A DNA stretch of 25,703 bases from Cyclostephanos tholiformis (GCA_036939975.1 JALLPB010000074.1:1-25703), one strand, 5' to 3'; numbered from the stretch's first letter, positions 9,282-19,237 are shown. The notes: a model not told the origin generated them from the letters alone. Program-made: numbers and translations.

Positions 9282-9640
9282 TCACCTAGTATGCTCTCCG
9301 CAACTCCTATGTTTGGAGTGATGGGAGTCTCTGTGGTTTGCATCCTGAAAGGTGGCAGGGTTGATGTTGGTATCCAATGCTGCATAGGGGTTAGTGTGAT
9401 GATGCTCCGTTGGTGTACCGGAGTAGTGTTAGTGGTGGGATGAGGTGACAGTGTAGCTGTTGGGCTCCGTTAGGAGGGGGGGGTGGTATTGGTCATGCCT
9501 TCATGGGGGCAAGGTGGAGTGTGGGGTGGTGTTGGGTTTTGTTGTGTGCATTGGAGGGGCGGCTCGTCATTTTGATGGTGGCCAGGTATATTGGGTGGCT
9601 TCTTTGAGGGTCAGGCACTGCTAGGTCCCAACCCGAGGTG
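9282..9640 (-). other. Junction between gag-like and RT frames; no separate gene
   Basis: This part of the YR element is C- and T-rich on the minus strand, with short frames rich in Pro, Thr and His. It probably encodes the low-complexity start of the RT polyprotein, but frames are broken and I cannot place the original start codon. A poly-C/G run near 9475 may mark slippage. Confidence 0.4.
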
Positions 9641-11462
9641 TCAATTGGCATTGTCCTTAATTGTTTGCATGAATGCCTTGAAGGCAGCAACTTTCTTGGG
9701 GGGGATGTTGCTTGCTTTAACGTGGCTTGCCGCATGAAAACAGTCATCAAAACAATACCGATTGATGAACCAAAGTGGGCACATTTTGCAGTTGTTTGCG
9801 CCCCAAGGTATGCGGTCCTTGAGTTTTTGTTTGCAAAATTTCCCTGCCATGTCTCATTTTCTTTTAGTTTATGCTTCTATTGGCTTGTAATTCTCTACTT
9901 TTTGCCTCGTTCACCTTGGTCCTGTCCTTGTTCTCTGTGTACTTTCTTCTTCCTTCCATTGGCTTTGTCATCGGCTGGGCACTTTCCACCTTTCTAGTTC
10001 TTGTCAGTTGTGGCATCTTCCTTGGGGGGTTGCACTGCTGGTACTGGTGGAAGATTGAGGATGAATGTGCCGAACTTGACTTGTTCGATGACAGGGTGAA
10101 AATTTAGGAGCGAGTCATCTACCTTGTCCCTAGAGAGTTGGGTAGCGCATTTGTCGAGCCATAATTGGAAATGCATGTCGATCGCATACATGAATTTTCC
10201 ACAGAATTTTTGGTCAGTTCATTCTCGTGCACGGAAAGAGCTCTTGCATTTGTCAAGTGCGGTAAGTAACATGGACATGGCGATGGTAGGCCAGCTCCTC
10301 TCTCCAAAAAACATTGTGCAGAGACCTTTGAAATAGTGAAATTGAAGCATCATTTTGTTGTAGGTGGTTTTATGGAATGTTTGTTTAGGGCTTTAAGCTC
10401 TTCCATTGACTGCCCTTTCCCCTTTGATTCTACTAGGTGAATGAAAAGTTGGCAATGTTGCTGTTCTTCTTAATCGATGGGATTGCCTTTGTGGATTGAG
10501 AAGCAGCTGAAGTTGCCTGGGCGGTTTGCAACTGCATACTTGAATTTTCCTGAGTATAGGTTCAGGGTGAAACCTGTGGTGTAAGCAATGTCTCCAAGTC
10601 TCATCTGTCGGAACTGCATGCTTAGTTCTTGTTCGGCAACTCCTTGGGTGGGGGCATTCATGAAGCATTTGCAGGTTGGCACCATATCTGTTGGCATTGT
10701 CTCTGCATCCAGGGCTGAAGCAAAAAGAATTAGTTGCTTGGTTGCTGGATGGAATTTTGTAAAGCGGTCCTTCTTTTTGGTTTCCTTTTCACATTGGAAA
10801 GCTAGTGTGCTCTCATGGGAGTTATGGAGTAGTTCCATTGTGTTGGCTTGGCAGGCAATGGAAGCCATTAGGAGGCCAAAAACTACTGGTGGTGGTTCTA
10901 GCTGAGGTTGTTCTAGTGCGGGCATAATTGGGGGCAGGACTGCATTTGTAATAATAGTAGGGTGGCATTGTTTGCCAAAAAGTCTTAAAGCTTTGTTATT
11001 TGGATCCACTGAGTAGATAAGATGGGGGACACGTGCTGCAATGACTCCCCATGCCCAAGCTGTGAAGGGGTGGAGTTGTTCTTATGCTTCCGTTATGTAG
11101 TCTAAGTTGTTCTCAAAGTTTCTGTCAAACACTGTTGCTGCCTTGCGTGCAGATAGGATGAGAGTTGTGCGGTCAGATGTGTTCACCACTGAAACAGCTT
11201 CCAGAAGCCAAGGTGCTTGGAGGAAACATGTGCTTACTTGGAAGTTGATGTTTCATTGAGGCGGGCGATTGAGCCCTTTGATGGCTGCTTTGTCGGCACA
11301 TGCAATGATAGATTTGTATGTTGGAGCGGCCATGTTGACATTTTGGAGAAGAGATGTGGTGTTGATGATCATCATCGATGCAACACGTCCATTGCCAATT
11401 AGGGTGCCGTAGATTTTGGTTGAGTTGAGGATGGATTCGCTGAGTGTTGATACATACATCAT
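9641..11462 (-). pseudogene. Gag-like ORF1 of the YR retroelement, inactivated
   Basis: Reading starts MMYVSTLSES at 11462 and can be followed through about three frame segments to 9641. Internal stops occur near 11253 (TGA), 11085 (TAA), 10470 (TAA), 10217 (TGA) and 9994 (TAG). The body is helical-looking, with the phrase VDPNNKALRLFGKQCH near 11000. The end has a Cys/His cluster, C-x2-C-x8-C-x3-C with a following H (about 9710-9790), after an R/K-rich stretch. That is the layout of a nucleic-acid-binding Gag tail, although it is not the CCHC knuckle of Copia. Position before the RT and similarity in decay support ORF1 of the same element. No other function is recognised. Confidence 0.6.
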
Positions 11463-11694
11463 ACATATGGAGATCAGAGATACATGGAAAATGGTATTAA
11501 ATATTCTTTGGTGAATATTTAAATCCGTTGAGGTTTTTCAGCGAAGTTTGAAAGATGTAGTCATAAATTCAGTAATCACAGAATTACAACATCTTTCCAG
11601 TGTCACTGATTAATAGTGATTACATGAATTAGTTACGACTCGAGACGATCAATACGGTCTCGAGAACAGGTGCATTCTTATTATTTTAGAACGA
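11463..11694. other. Spacer between the YR element and the Copia gag fragment
   Basis: This AT-rich stretch has no gene. It contains a perfect 9-bp-arm hairpin (11498-11506 with 11513-11521) and a short GTCTCGAG/CTCGAGAC pair near 11640-11660. It may include the leader or LTR remnant of the Copia fragment. It is also where the YR element's A1 terminus was expected; I saw no match to 5439-5678. Confidence 0.4.
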
Positions 11695-12240
11695 ATGACT
11701 ATCATCGAACAAGAAACGCGGAAGGCGGTCGCCGAATGCATGGTGACGAAGATTCCAGGACAACCCACGACCAAGGACCTCGACCAGTTGGACGAGGAAC
11801 TGACAGCAATCGCATCATCTTTTCCATCCGAATTAGGGGGAGGAGCGCACGGTCACGTGGGGTTAATCAAAAGCGTCGAAGATTATGCTTTGTTCGCACC
11901 AACAACGCCTTTCATCGTTCCGGCAAACCCCGGCCATTACCCACAGGGACCCATTTCGGCAACGCAACGCGCACAACGAGAGGCAGAACACAAAGCTTTG
12001 ATTGTACAGTTTCAAACATGCACCGGAATGGCTAAGGGATTGAAGGATTTAATCCTACAAGCGGTCGATGAAGATTTTTTATTAGAGCTCCGAGACGAAA
12101 GCGTTGCGTATTTGAACGTCACACCCATCCAAATGTTAACTCACCTGCGAAATCGCTGGGGATCAATGGACTTCACGGATATCACTGCGCTGTTAGCCGA
12201 ATGTGACTCGCCATGGAATGATCTCCCAAAACTTATCGCG
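11695..12240 (+). pseudogene. Copia (CoDi-like) gag fragment
   Basis: Starting at ATG 11695, about 180 residues are open. They show the Copia capsid features: QRAQREAEHKALIVQFQ (about residues 98-114), then LILQAVDEDFLLELRDE, and VTPIQMLTHLRNRWGSM before LLAECDSPWN. Gag forms the particle that packages element RNA. The homology ends near 12220 at the exact place where piggyBac-like homology begins on the opposite strand; the frame then runs on to 12279 by chance. No knuckle, protease or RT follows. It differs in sequence from the Copia gag at 24429-25250, so it is another family. Confidence 0.8.
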
Positions 12241-13113
12241 GAAGGTTGGTGGCATCAACATCGTGAACCGCAGCGCTGATGTGATGGCCAAGTAGCGGCG
12301 CCGTGACATGTACCTGTTGAAGGTGAACGAGGGGGTGTCATTCTCTTCCTCGTCCTCCAAGCCGGGCGTCCTTGTTGCCGGTCTCCAAAAGTAGTCGGGG
12401 GACTTCATGTAGCAGCTCATGAGGAGCATCATCCCGATGTACCGAAGCATCTCCCCGAGCGTCGTCCGCACGAGACCGTTTGAGAGCAACACCCTGCTCG
12501 TTGCCTCGTTGATCACAGTCTCGAGAAATTGGACGGGAAAGAGGTGAAGAAAAATGTCGACAAATTTCTTCCCTTGGGAGCTCCAAGCGTCTGCAAACGT
12601 TGGCTGGTTGTATATGCCCCCCCCGAGTCCTGCTCGCTGGTCAATTCCGTCCCAACCCCACTCCTGCCCTTCGTGGAGATCCCCGCCTATCCTAAACAGA
12701 GGCGCGTCGGGGGGAGGGATGTTCTTGGGGGCGGGTTCATTATCATCATCCACCTCGAATCCCATGGCCCGAACAAGGGCAATGTCTTCCGCCCGATTTT
12801 GGGCTTGGAAAACCCAGTCGTTGATCTCCTCGCCCTGCTCGTTCGTTGCAGTAGGAGTGGGGACAGTGGACGCCACACCCCGGGCCGGCGCATCCCAAAC
12901 AAGGGATGGATCCCCTTGCACGAGCACCTTCGCCCATCTTTCTGCACAACTGACCACAGTGCCAGGGAGAGATGCGCTTTGGAAGAAGTACGACGCAATT
13001 GGCTTCCCCTTCCGCCATTTCACCTTCCGCTCAAAAGCGATTAGATCATCGAGCTTGTAGTCCCTATCGGCATTGACGAATGCCTCGGCAACGACCTGCG
13101 ACGGCCGGAGGTA
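12193..13113 (-). pseudogene. PiggyBac-like (DDE_Tnp_1_7) transposase, N-terminal fragment
   Basis: The frame is open from 13113, after a TGA at 13114-13116, to 12193. It starts without a credible ATG: YLRPSQVVAEAF... leads into ...WRKGKPIASYFFQ. Then come an acidic linker, LFPVQFLETVINEAT, GEMLRYIGMMLLMSCY, and SFTFNRYMSRRRYLAITSAL followed by PPTFRDKFWE. These are hallmarks of the N-terminal half of the piggyBac/PGBD4-type family, seen in oomycetes and diatoms. The catalytic aspartates lie beyond FRDKFWE in that family and are absent, because the frame breaks into the Copia fragment near 12225. It is therefore a truncated, inactive relic. Confidence 0.8.
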
Positions 13114-13116
13114 TCA

Positions 13117-13468
13117 AATTTTACAGGAGCACTGTGCTCCCTCGCCGATGGCAAGTGTTGCCCTTGGCACCCGGATGGGTGCCATTGTCGGTCGATTTTT
13201 TGTGATGTTCAATCCCAGTCGGCCAGTATGTTTCTTACGTATTCCCACGTAGGATTTTTGGCGAGGCTAGTTTTTTTTTCGGGAAAAGAGTTTTTTGACC
13301 ATGACGATAGCCCAAGTGACGCCAGGAGAATGCCCCGATGAACCCCTAAACCATGGGGAACAAAGGAGCCCTTAATACCCAGCCATCTACAAACCATGGG
13401 CAACATGCTGATATGCCGGGGGCCGACGTCGTCCAATGCAACAAGTAGGAAGAATGCTCAGAACGCTT
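13117..13468. other. Upstream remnant of the piggyBac-like fragment; no gene
   Basis: The stretch has a palindrome GGAGCACTGTGCTCC around 13126-13140 and a GGCACCCGGATGGGTGCC hairpin near 13166. Homopolymer T runs lie around 13195 and 13275. A minus-strand frame at 13209-13436 has no recognised domain. I saw no TTAA-flanked piggyBac terminal repeat. Confidence 0.35.
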
Positions 13469-13504
13469 TACCAGATTAAGTAAGAAGATTTACTTAATCT
13501 GGTA
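13469..13504. repeat. Perfect hairpin, 15-bp arms, 6-nt loop
   Basis: The arm TACCAGATTAAGTAA (13469-13483) pairs exactly with 13490-13504. It marks the junction between the piggyBac-side DNA and the coiled-coil relic. It could be a transposon end, an excision footprint or a foldback. It does not look like a bacterial-type terminator. Confidence 0.85.
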
Positions 13505-13505
13505 T

Positions 13506-14760
13506 AGCCGCTTCGGAAACCAACATGGCATTCTCAAACAAAATTGACTGATGGCAATTCTTTTACCTCAGAACCAATCATGTGTGCTGATGTTGATTGC
13601 AAGATTGCAAGAACTGCAGAAGGAGGAGTACCATTGACAAGCAACTCACAAATTAGTAATATGACTCCTGCTGACCACTTCCCAACATCTTCTCAATGAC
13701 CACATAGGCACTCGGGTTTAATTTCAAGATGCACATTAACCATCTCCTCCAATGTTGCACGTTGCTTGGATTCATCAGTCAATAAGTCATGAGCATCCCT
13801 TAAGTCATGCTTAAGTTTTATCAATTTAGTAAGCCACATCAACGCTTGTTTCCTTGACTTCTCTTTAGCTTTAACTGCTTTATTCATCTTACGTGTAGCA
13901 TCTCGTGCCTCCTTGCCCATTTCTTCAACCCAGTCCCTCATTGCCACAATCTTCTTTTCGAGTTTTGCCTTCACTGATTTGAGTTTGGTATTGGACTTTG
14001 TGACAAGCTCACGACAATGCATCTTCTTGTCATGCAATACATGTTTCTGAACTTCAATGACAGCCTGGAGCTCACTAGTAAGAGAGTGAACTTGATTGTG
14101 ATGCTCTGACTCCAACTCTTTCAGCTTAGCTTGGTGCTCTGCTTCCTTGTTAGTGCATTGACTCTGAAGTCATTCTACATCCTTGATGACTCTATTTAAT
14201 GCTGTCTTCGATACATTCATCTTCTCCTTTGTCTTCCTGATTGCATACTTTTTAACATCTTTCATGGCCGCCTCGTAAAATTTGTTAGTGGCTTTAAGAA
14301 CTTTATGGGAATCCTCCTCTACATTCTTCAACTTGCTCTCATGTTCATGGCTGACATCCTTGAGAATTGTATTCGATTCCTTCAACTTCTCATTTGAATC
14401 CTCCTCCACATTCTTCAACTTGGTCTCATACTCACGGACAACTTTCTTGAGCATTGTCTTTGAATCATCCTTGACATTCTTCAACTTGCCCTCATACTCA
14501 TGGCTAACTTTCTTGAGCATACTTTTGAAATCCTTCAACTTGTCTTTGAGTCTGTGCATCTGCTTATCAGTTATCAGCATCAATTTGTATAGATTGAACG
14601 ACAAAACAGGAAGCTGCCTTCTCATGATGGAAGTCACCACGAGATTGAGTTGCAGCATGTGAGGACAAAGCAACTTGCTCTGCACGTTTCCTCCATTTAA
14701 TCTCTTTCATAAGCTGTGCATCTCTTGACTTGATTGCACAAACTAACTTTGAAGGTGCTA
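13506..14760 (-). pseudogene. Coiled-coil protein relic of an unnamed family associated with diatoms
   Basis: The minus frame is rich in Lys/Glu heptads. An imperfect repeat (roughly SKLKNVEEDSxxxLK / YExKLKNVxxDS) occurs four to five times between 14600 and 14290. A second coiled coil covers 14115-13750. Further down is a compact block, WSAGVILLICELLVNGTPPS, then KELPSVNFV, near 13690-13530. I recognise that string as a domain following coiled coils in many unnamed diatom proteins of likely mobile or multicopy origin. In-frame TGA codons at about 14170, 13693 and 13534, and a frameshift near 14570, break it. Sequence stops at the hairpin on the left. The function is unknown. Confidence 0.6.
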
Positions 14761-15081
14761 GCCTATTGTAATTGGATGGCGGCTTTCAGATTGGTGGGTT
14801 TCAGCAGAAAGTTCTTCTTCCTCCTGTCATAACACATTTGATGCAGTGAAGTTACCAAATGTCCTTGATTGCTTCTGGCGCCTTTGTCCATAGGCACACT
14901 TCTTGCGCTTGGGAGGAACTTGAGATCCAGACTCAATTGTTGTGAGCCCTTCCTCCACATGATCTCCTAAGTCAAATTGATTGTTGTGCATGAGTTCAGA
15001 GGGCCATTGTTGACAAGAGAAAGAGAGCCACTATCATCAATGTGGTGTTGGGGTGCCAGTGAGGGCAGAGCTCAACATGGA

Positions 15082-15482
15082 GGCATCCCCAGCGCCCTGG
15101 GGTGCCAGGGGGGCATCCTTCATCCCCTCCTGCAAAGGAGGGGCTAGTGAAGCACCCTTTGGCGCCAGGGGGGCATCCTCCATTCCCTCCTGCAAAGGAG
15201 GGGCTGGCGCATGGCCCTGGAGCACCAGGGAGGCATCCCTTATCCCCCCCTGCAGCTGGTGCGTGGCCTGGAGTGCCAGGGAGGCATCCTCCATCCATTC
15301 CTGCAAAGGAGGGGCTGGCGCAGTGCCCTGCAGCACCAGGGGGGCATCCTTCATTCCCTCCTGCTAAGGAGGGGCTGGTGCAGCACCCTTGAGCACCAGG
15401 GAGGCGTCCCTTATCCACCCCTGCAAAGGAGGGGCTGGCGCAGTGGCCTGGAGCGCCAGGGAGGCATCCCCCATCCCCCATC
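15082..15482. repeat. 60-bp minisatellite with internal palindromes
   Basis: The phrase GGCATCC (or GGCGTCC) recurs at 15082, 15112, 15172, 15232, 15283, 15343, 15403 and 15463. That gives five 60-bp units, one 51-bp unit and a 30-bp start. Each unit carries two small inverted repeats: CCTCC-TGCAAA-GGAGG and CCCTGG-nn-CACCAGGG-like. All period differences are multiples of three. A minus-strand frame (14996-15604) therefore stays open, giving 20-residue Gly/Pro/Ser/Cys repeats. Plus-strand frames are open too, so the open frame may be a by-product. I do not call a gene. Confidence 0.9.
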
Positions 15483-15489
15483 AAGAGGA

Positions 15490-16520
15490 GGGGATGGACA
15501 ACAATGTAGTGGCGAGTGAGAGGACTTGTCAATGATGGAGGGATGGAGCACACGATGTGACAATCAACACGAGGAGGAGGAGGCAAGGGACAATGATGCA
15601 ACATGGTGAGAAAGAGAAAACCAGCATGTTGTTGCCATTGTAATTATTGAAGAGTTTTTTTACAATTTTTAGTGCTTGTGCATGTAATGTAATATCTGGG
15701 GGGTGGTGACCCCAATCAAAAATCGCCCTCGTCAGCTCAGTCCCAAGGAAGTAATGAACGTGCTGATGAGGGCAATTTGCTTGAATTGCAACACAGAATG
15801 GGGGGTTGCTTGCACTAGGGTGCATTGAGCTGCCCTGTTTTTGGCAAGGGGGCGGACTGGAGGAGAAAGGAGAAGTGCCAGAAGCTGCAAGGCGGGCCCG
15901 CCAGAAGAAAAATTGATAGATCTGAATGCTGATTTTTTGGGGGTTAGAAATGGCGGGAATTTTTTTTCGTGGGACTGAACTTGGGCTGGACCCCCTAATC
16001 TAGATAGCTAAATTATCGTTTAATATTTCTAATATTTTGGGAATGGACTCAAAATTTTTGGCTAAACGAATGTAGGAGCTCCTACGTTTTAGCTAAACCC
16101 ACATCTCTCGGGTTTAGGCAGTTTTACGAGTTCATACAGGTAGATTTGGGCATTTTTTTTGACTTATTCCCTTAATATGGAATGTACCTACTTCCTTAAA
16201 GCTAGAGAGCTGCCGTGTTAAATTTTATTACATGCAGGGATTAAGGGTTTGGGCAAAAAATTGCCTAAACTTTAGTACGAGTTCCTAGCTAGGTACACTT
16301 TTTGTGTTGGATAGAAAAAGTTTAGGCAAGGAAGCCCAACTGCCTATCAAGGATAACACACCCACAACAAAAAAACATGCCAACCATGGGCAACATCCGC
16401 CACAGCCTCTGTTGCCATCCATGGCAGTCTTCCACCAATTCAGGCGCAACACTTCCACTAACTATATTGTGGGCGGCGCTCTGCTCGCTTGGTTTTTGTT
16501 TTTTGCAAGGAGAGTTGAAT
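15490..16520. other. Intergenic region with transposon-end-like inverted motifs
   Basis: No coding frame is convincing. A perfect 14-bp palindrome (GTAGGAGCTCCTAC) lies near 16071. Motifs GGGTTTAGGCA (16110-16120), TTGCCTAAACTTT (16261-16273) and its inverse AAAGTTTAGGCAA (16317-16329) form an inverted series. A minus-strand frame near 15529-15825 has no domain that I recognise. Confidence 0.4.
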
Positions 16521-17056
16521 CGATTTTTTTCTGACACCGGCGACATCTGCCGCTGCCTCTGCCGCCGCCCGTTGCTGCTTGTTGCCCATTCTGAGGCAAT
16601 GTGCCTATTAAGCACACCATATGTGGTGCCGCACATGCGCGATATGCAAAAATTTATGCTGTGGGGGCTGCTTTGGGCGTGGAAAACTACCCATCGAAAA
16701 AATTCGCGACACCTGACACGGCCTCTGCCGGCGTCCATAGCAGTCCGTCACTCGTTTCGGTGTGACAAGCATGCTTGCCACATTGTGGGAGATGCTGGAC
16801 ACGCACGGTTTTGTCAAACTTGCAATGAGGGGTGAGTTCTATTGTATTTTTTGTCGATGAATTTTTAAAGCAAATTTTTTTCTAATCCGGCTGATGTCCG
16901 CTGCCGCTTCTGCGACCGCTTGTCACTGTCAAACGCTCGACCCCGCGCGATGCACGTAAGTTCCTTGCTATGGGCGGCGGCGGGTATGCGCAATTGGCTG
17001 TAAATCGCGCAGGGGGGGGCTGCTTTGGGCGCAAAAAAGGCAACCCATCGAAAAAA
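16521..17056 (+). repeat. Diverged tandem duplication, offset 350 bp
   Basis: Blocks at 16521-16705 and 16871-17056 share landmarks in the same order: a T-run, CCGGC/CCGGCTGA, GCCGCTGCC/CTGCCGCTTC, then GGGGGCTGCTTTGGGCG and ACCCATCGAAAAAAT. The middle has diverged strongly. Parallel frames across both copies encode no recognised domain. It is an old duplicated non-coding or transposon segment. Confidence 0.6.
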
Positions 17057-17517
17057 TAGAGAGAGACGGTGACAAGGTCTTAGGTGGCCGCCGTTTTTTT
17101 GTTTTTAAGCAACAAATCTTTACCTTAAACATGACAAAAAATTTGCAGTGGATTTGTCCTAGACGGTTTGTCTGTACGGAGTTGTGGGGTGCATCCGACG
17201 ATGTTTTTGGCCGGGTGAAACCTAAAAAAATCGATGGGGAGCCAGCTTGGAGACATTGTCGGACACATCGGGGTGGGTTAGGCCCATGACTACTACAATA
17301 AATATGAGGCTAACGTTAGATAATCCATTAGTGTGACTAGTGCTATCATTATTTTGGTAATAATATTATTTTGCATCTCCCCTATAGGTCAGCATAGAAA
17401 AATACCATGGTGCGAGCAAATTTCAGACTTAGTTTTTTTGGTGAGCACATGCACATTTTGGTGCATGCACGCTCGCACCACCTCTACGGAGTGGCCATTG
17501 ACAGTACAATATGTATT

Positions 17518-17564
17518 CACTTTGTACCCACTTGAACATGAGGCAAAAAATCCTGCCTAAACCC
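17518..17564 (+). repeat. 47-bp direct repeat, copy 1
   Basis: It starts CACTTTGTACCC and ends TGCCTAAACCC. It matches 17957-18003 at 44 of 47 positions. The terminal TGCCTAAACCC is the inverse of GGGTTTAGGCA at 16110-16120. Confidence 0.9.
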
Positions 17565-17956
17565 CGCTGGTTTTGCAGTGTTATGCGACCCTGCGTGCAA
17601 CCCTACTAATAGTAACTAACAAAAGCCGAAAATGTAAAGAAAAAATGGCGTCTCTCAGAACACAAGTCCCAAGAGCAACCTCTCGTAGGTTCCCCACGTA
17701 GGAATTGTAAGAATAACACGATTCCAAGCTACGTTAACAAAAAAAAAGAACATCACCATGGCAGATGGATTGCAGGGTCCAACAGCATGGGGGTTCGAAA
17801 TATAGCCGCCCCCTCATGACAACCTCTTCACGATGGGCCTGTTGAGGGCCCACACGAAGGGTTTTACATTATTACTTGATTGGGCTAAGAAACAATATAT
17901 TTGTTGAGGGCATCAGTTTATTTTCATTTTTATAACTACTTCACATGGTCACCATC

Positions 17957-18003
17957 CACTTTGTACCCTCTTGAACACGAGGCAAACAATCCTGCCTAAA
18001 CCC
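17957..18003 (+). repeat. 47-bp direct repeat, copy 2
   Basis: It is the partner of 17518-17564, 439 bp away, with three substitutions. It could be the shared right end of two related non-autonomous transposons. Confidence 0.9.
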
Positions 18004-19237
18004 GGAACATAAATACTTAATAAACTAAAACTGAGCTACCATAATATTAATCTTAAATATGATATGGACACCCCCATCGATGACAATGGATGCCATTGTG
18101 TCCACCATTGTCCTTGGTGGCCAAGCAATTTTGTAAAAAATTCAAAGGTCAATTAAAATAAGTTAATATGCACTATATTTTACCAGTTACTATGCTATTT
18201 CTTCAACCAGTAGCATTGGCCGACCCTTCCACCAGGTTGCTTGAGAATTATCATGAACATTGAAGCCATTGGCTTGGCAGCCCATCGGCTGGATCAATTG
18301 TTGAGCCACGTCCACCGGGTAGTAGGGACATCAAGTTGGTGGCAGCAGTGCCAAAGAAGGCGGGAAAGGTGCAGGCAGGAGGAGACAATTTCTCCATGAT
18401 CCCAATCATTGCATCATATGATCAAAGCAGCCGTTGTGTTGTCGTACGGCCACCATTGGGCCACACTCCCCACAACAAAGCTATTTGTCATTAAAACTAA
18501 AAAAATAATCATTATTCTTGAATATTTTTATAACCTATTATGTTACGACGTGTCGACGAATTGGCGTGATGGATCATTGTCGGTCGTTGATGGTCATACC
18601 ACCAATACAGAGCATTGGGGGCGTTGACGACCGCACTGATACGTAATTCATGTCCCCCCTAATGTAATGAATCGTGCACATGGATATTGCCATTTTGGCC
18701 ATCTCCAACAGCTTGCAGTTTAAATCTGGGAGTTATCATTTGGTAACTCATGATATCCCCTAAAAATTGCCTTTACTACTGTATCGTAGGCTTGCATGCT
18801 CACGTGAGAACGTGGATTTTTGCATGGTCAATCAGAAGGAATACCTCTTGGGGTTCTAAACCCCATTTGTCAGCCCCGGAGAGCCAAGATATGGCCTCAT
18901 AACCACCATGTAACTTATGATACCATTTGGTACTCTTGCCCGATTGAATTTCCAATTTGGCATCACACCTCTAGTGAAATTTGTACCAACGAATGCCACA
19001 CAAATGAAGCCTTGAGTCATCCACATGAGCAGCATGCACGCCTGTAATAATTTCAATGATTGTATATGAAAAAAATGACTATCGTACAGAGTTAAATCAT
19101 CTGCGGATTTTAATCCATCTCTACGGGCGTAATGACTCCCCGAGCACGCACCCATTATTGGAGACTCAGTAAAGAATGGATCGGGTTACAATAAAACTCA
19201 GCTGAAATATCTCCTGAGTCGGAATGAAATGGTGTCC

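Larger units (their letters stand above)
5257..11462 (-). mobile_element. Degenerate tyrosine-recombinase (DIRS/PAT/Ngaro-like) retroelement
   Basis: In minus-strand order the region holds a gag-like frame, then reverse transcriptase and RNase H, then a tyrosine recombinase. The 3' end has two 182-bp direct repeats separated by 240 bp. RT plus tyrosine recombinase with no DDE integrase defines the YR (DIRS-order) retrotransposons, which integrate a circular DNA without making target-site duplications. The B1-A2-B2 arrangement at the 3' end is the split-direct-repeat layout of the PAT/Ngaro type. The partner A1 copy should lie 5' of the gag frame, above 11462, but I saw no match there, so the 5' end is probably missing. 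All coding parts carry stops and frameshifts. Confidence 0.75.
17057..19237. other. Gene-free, AT-rich region
   Basis: No frame longer than about 100 codons shows a domain on either strand, and I see no tRNA or rRNA. The region includes the 47-bp direct repeat pair (listed separately). It also has small hairpins around GACAATGGATGCCATTGTGTC (18079) and TGGGGTTCTAAACCCCA (18850). A CCATTGTCC/GGACAATGG-type pair lies near 18110. It probably consists of worn-out transposon debris. Confidence 0.45.

Noticed and set aside
11463..11694. A1 terminus of the YR retroelement
   Set aside because: I compared it by eye with 5439-5678 in both orientations and saw no shared words longer than chance.
15082..15482. 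CRISPR array
   Set aside because: The units are head-to-tail near-identical over their whole length, without unique spacers, in a eukaryotic context.
14996..15604. A 202-codon Gly/Pro/Cys-rich protein gene
   Set aside because: Several frames on both strands are open through the minisatellite, so the open frame follows from a 60-bp period; no start context or domain supports a gene.
16322..16835. Overlapping ORFs of 138-152 codons on both strands
   Set aside because: They read through the diverged duplication, have no domain, and their Cys/His content follows from CTGCCGC-type repeats.
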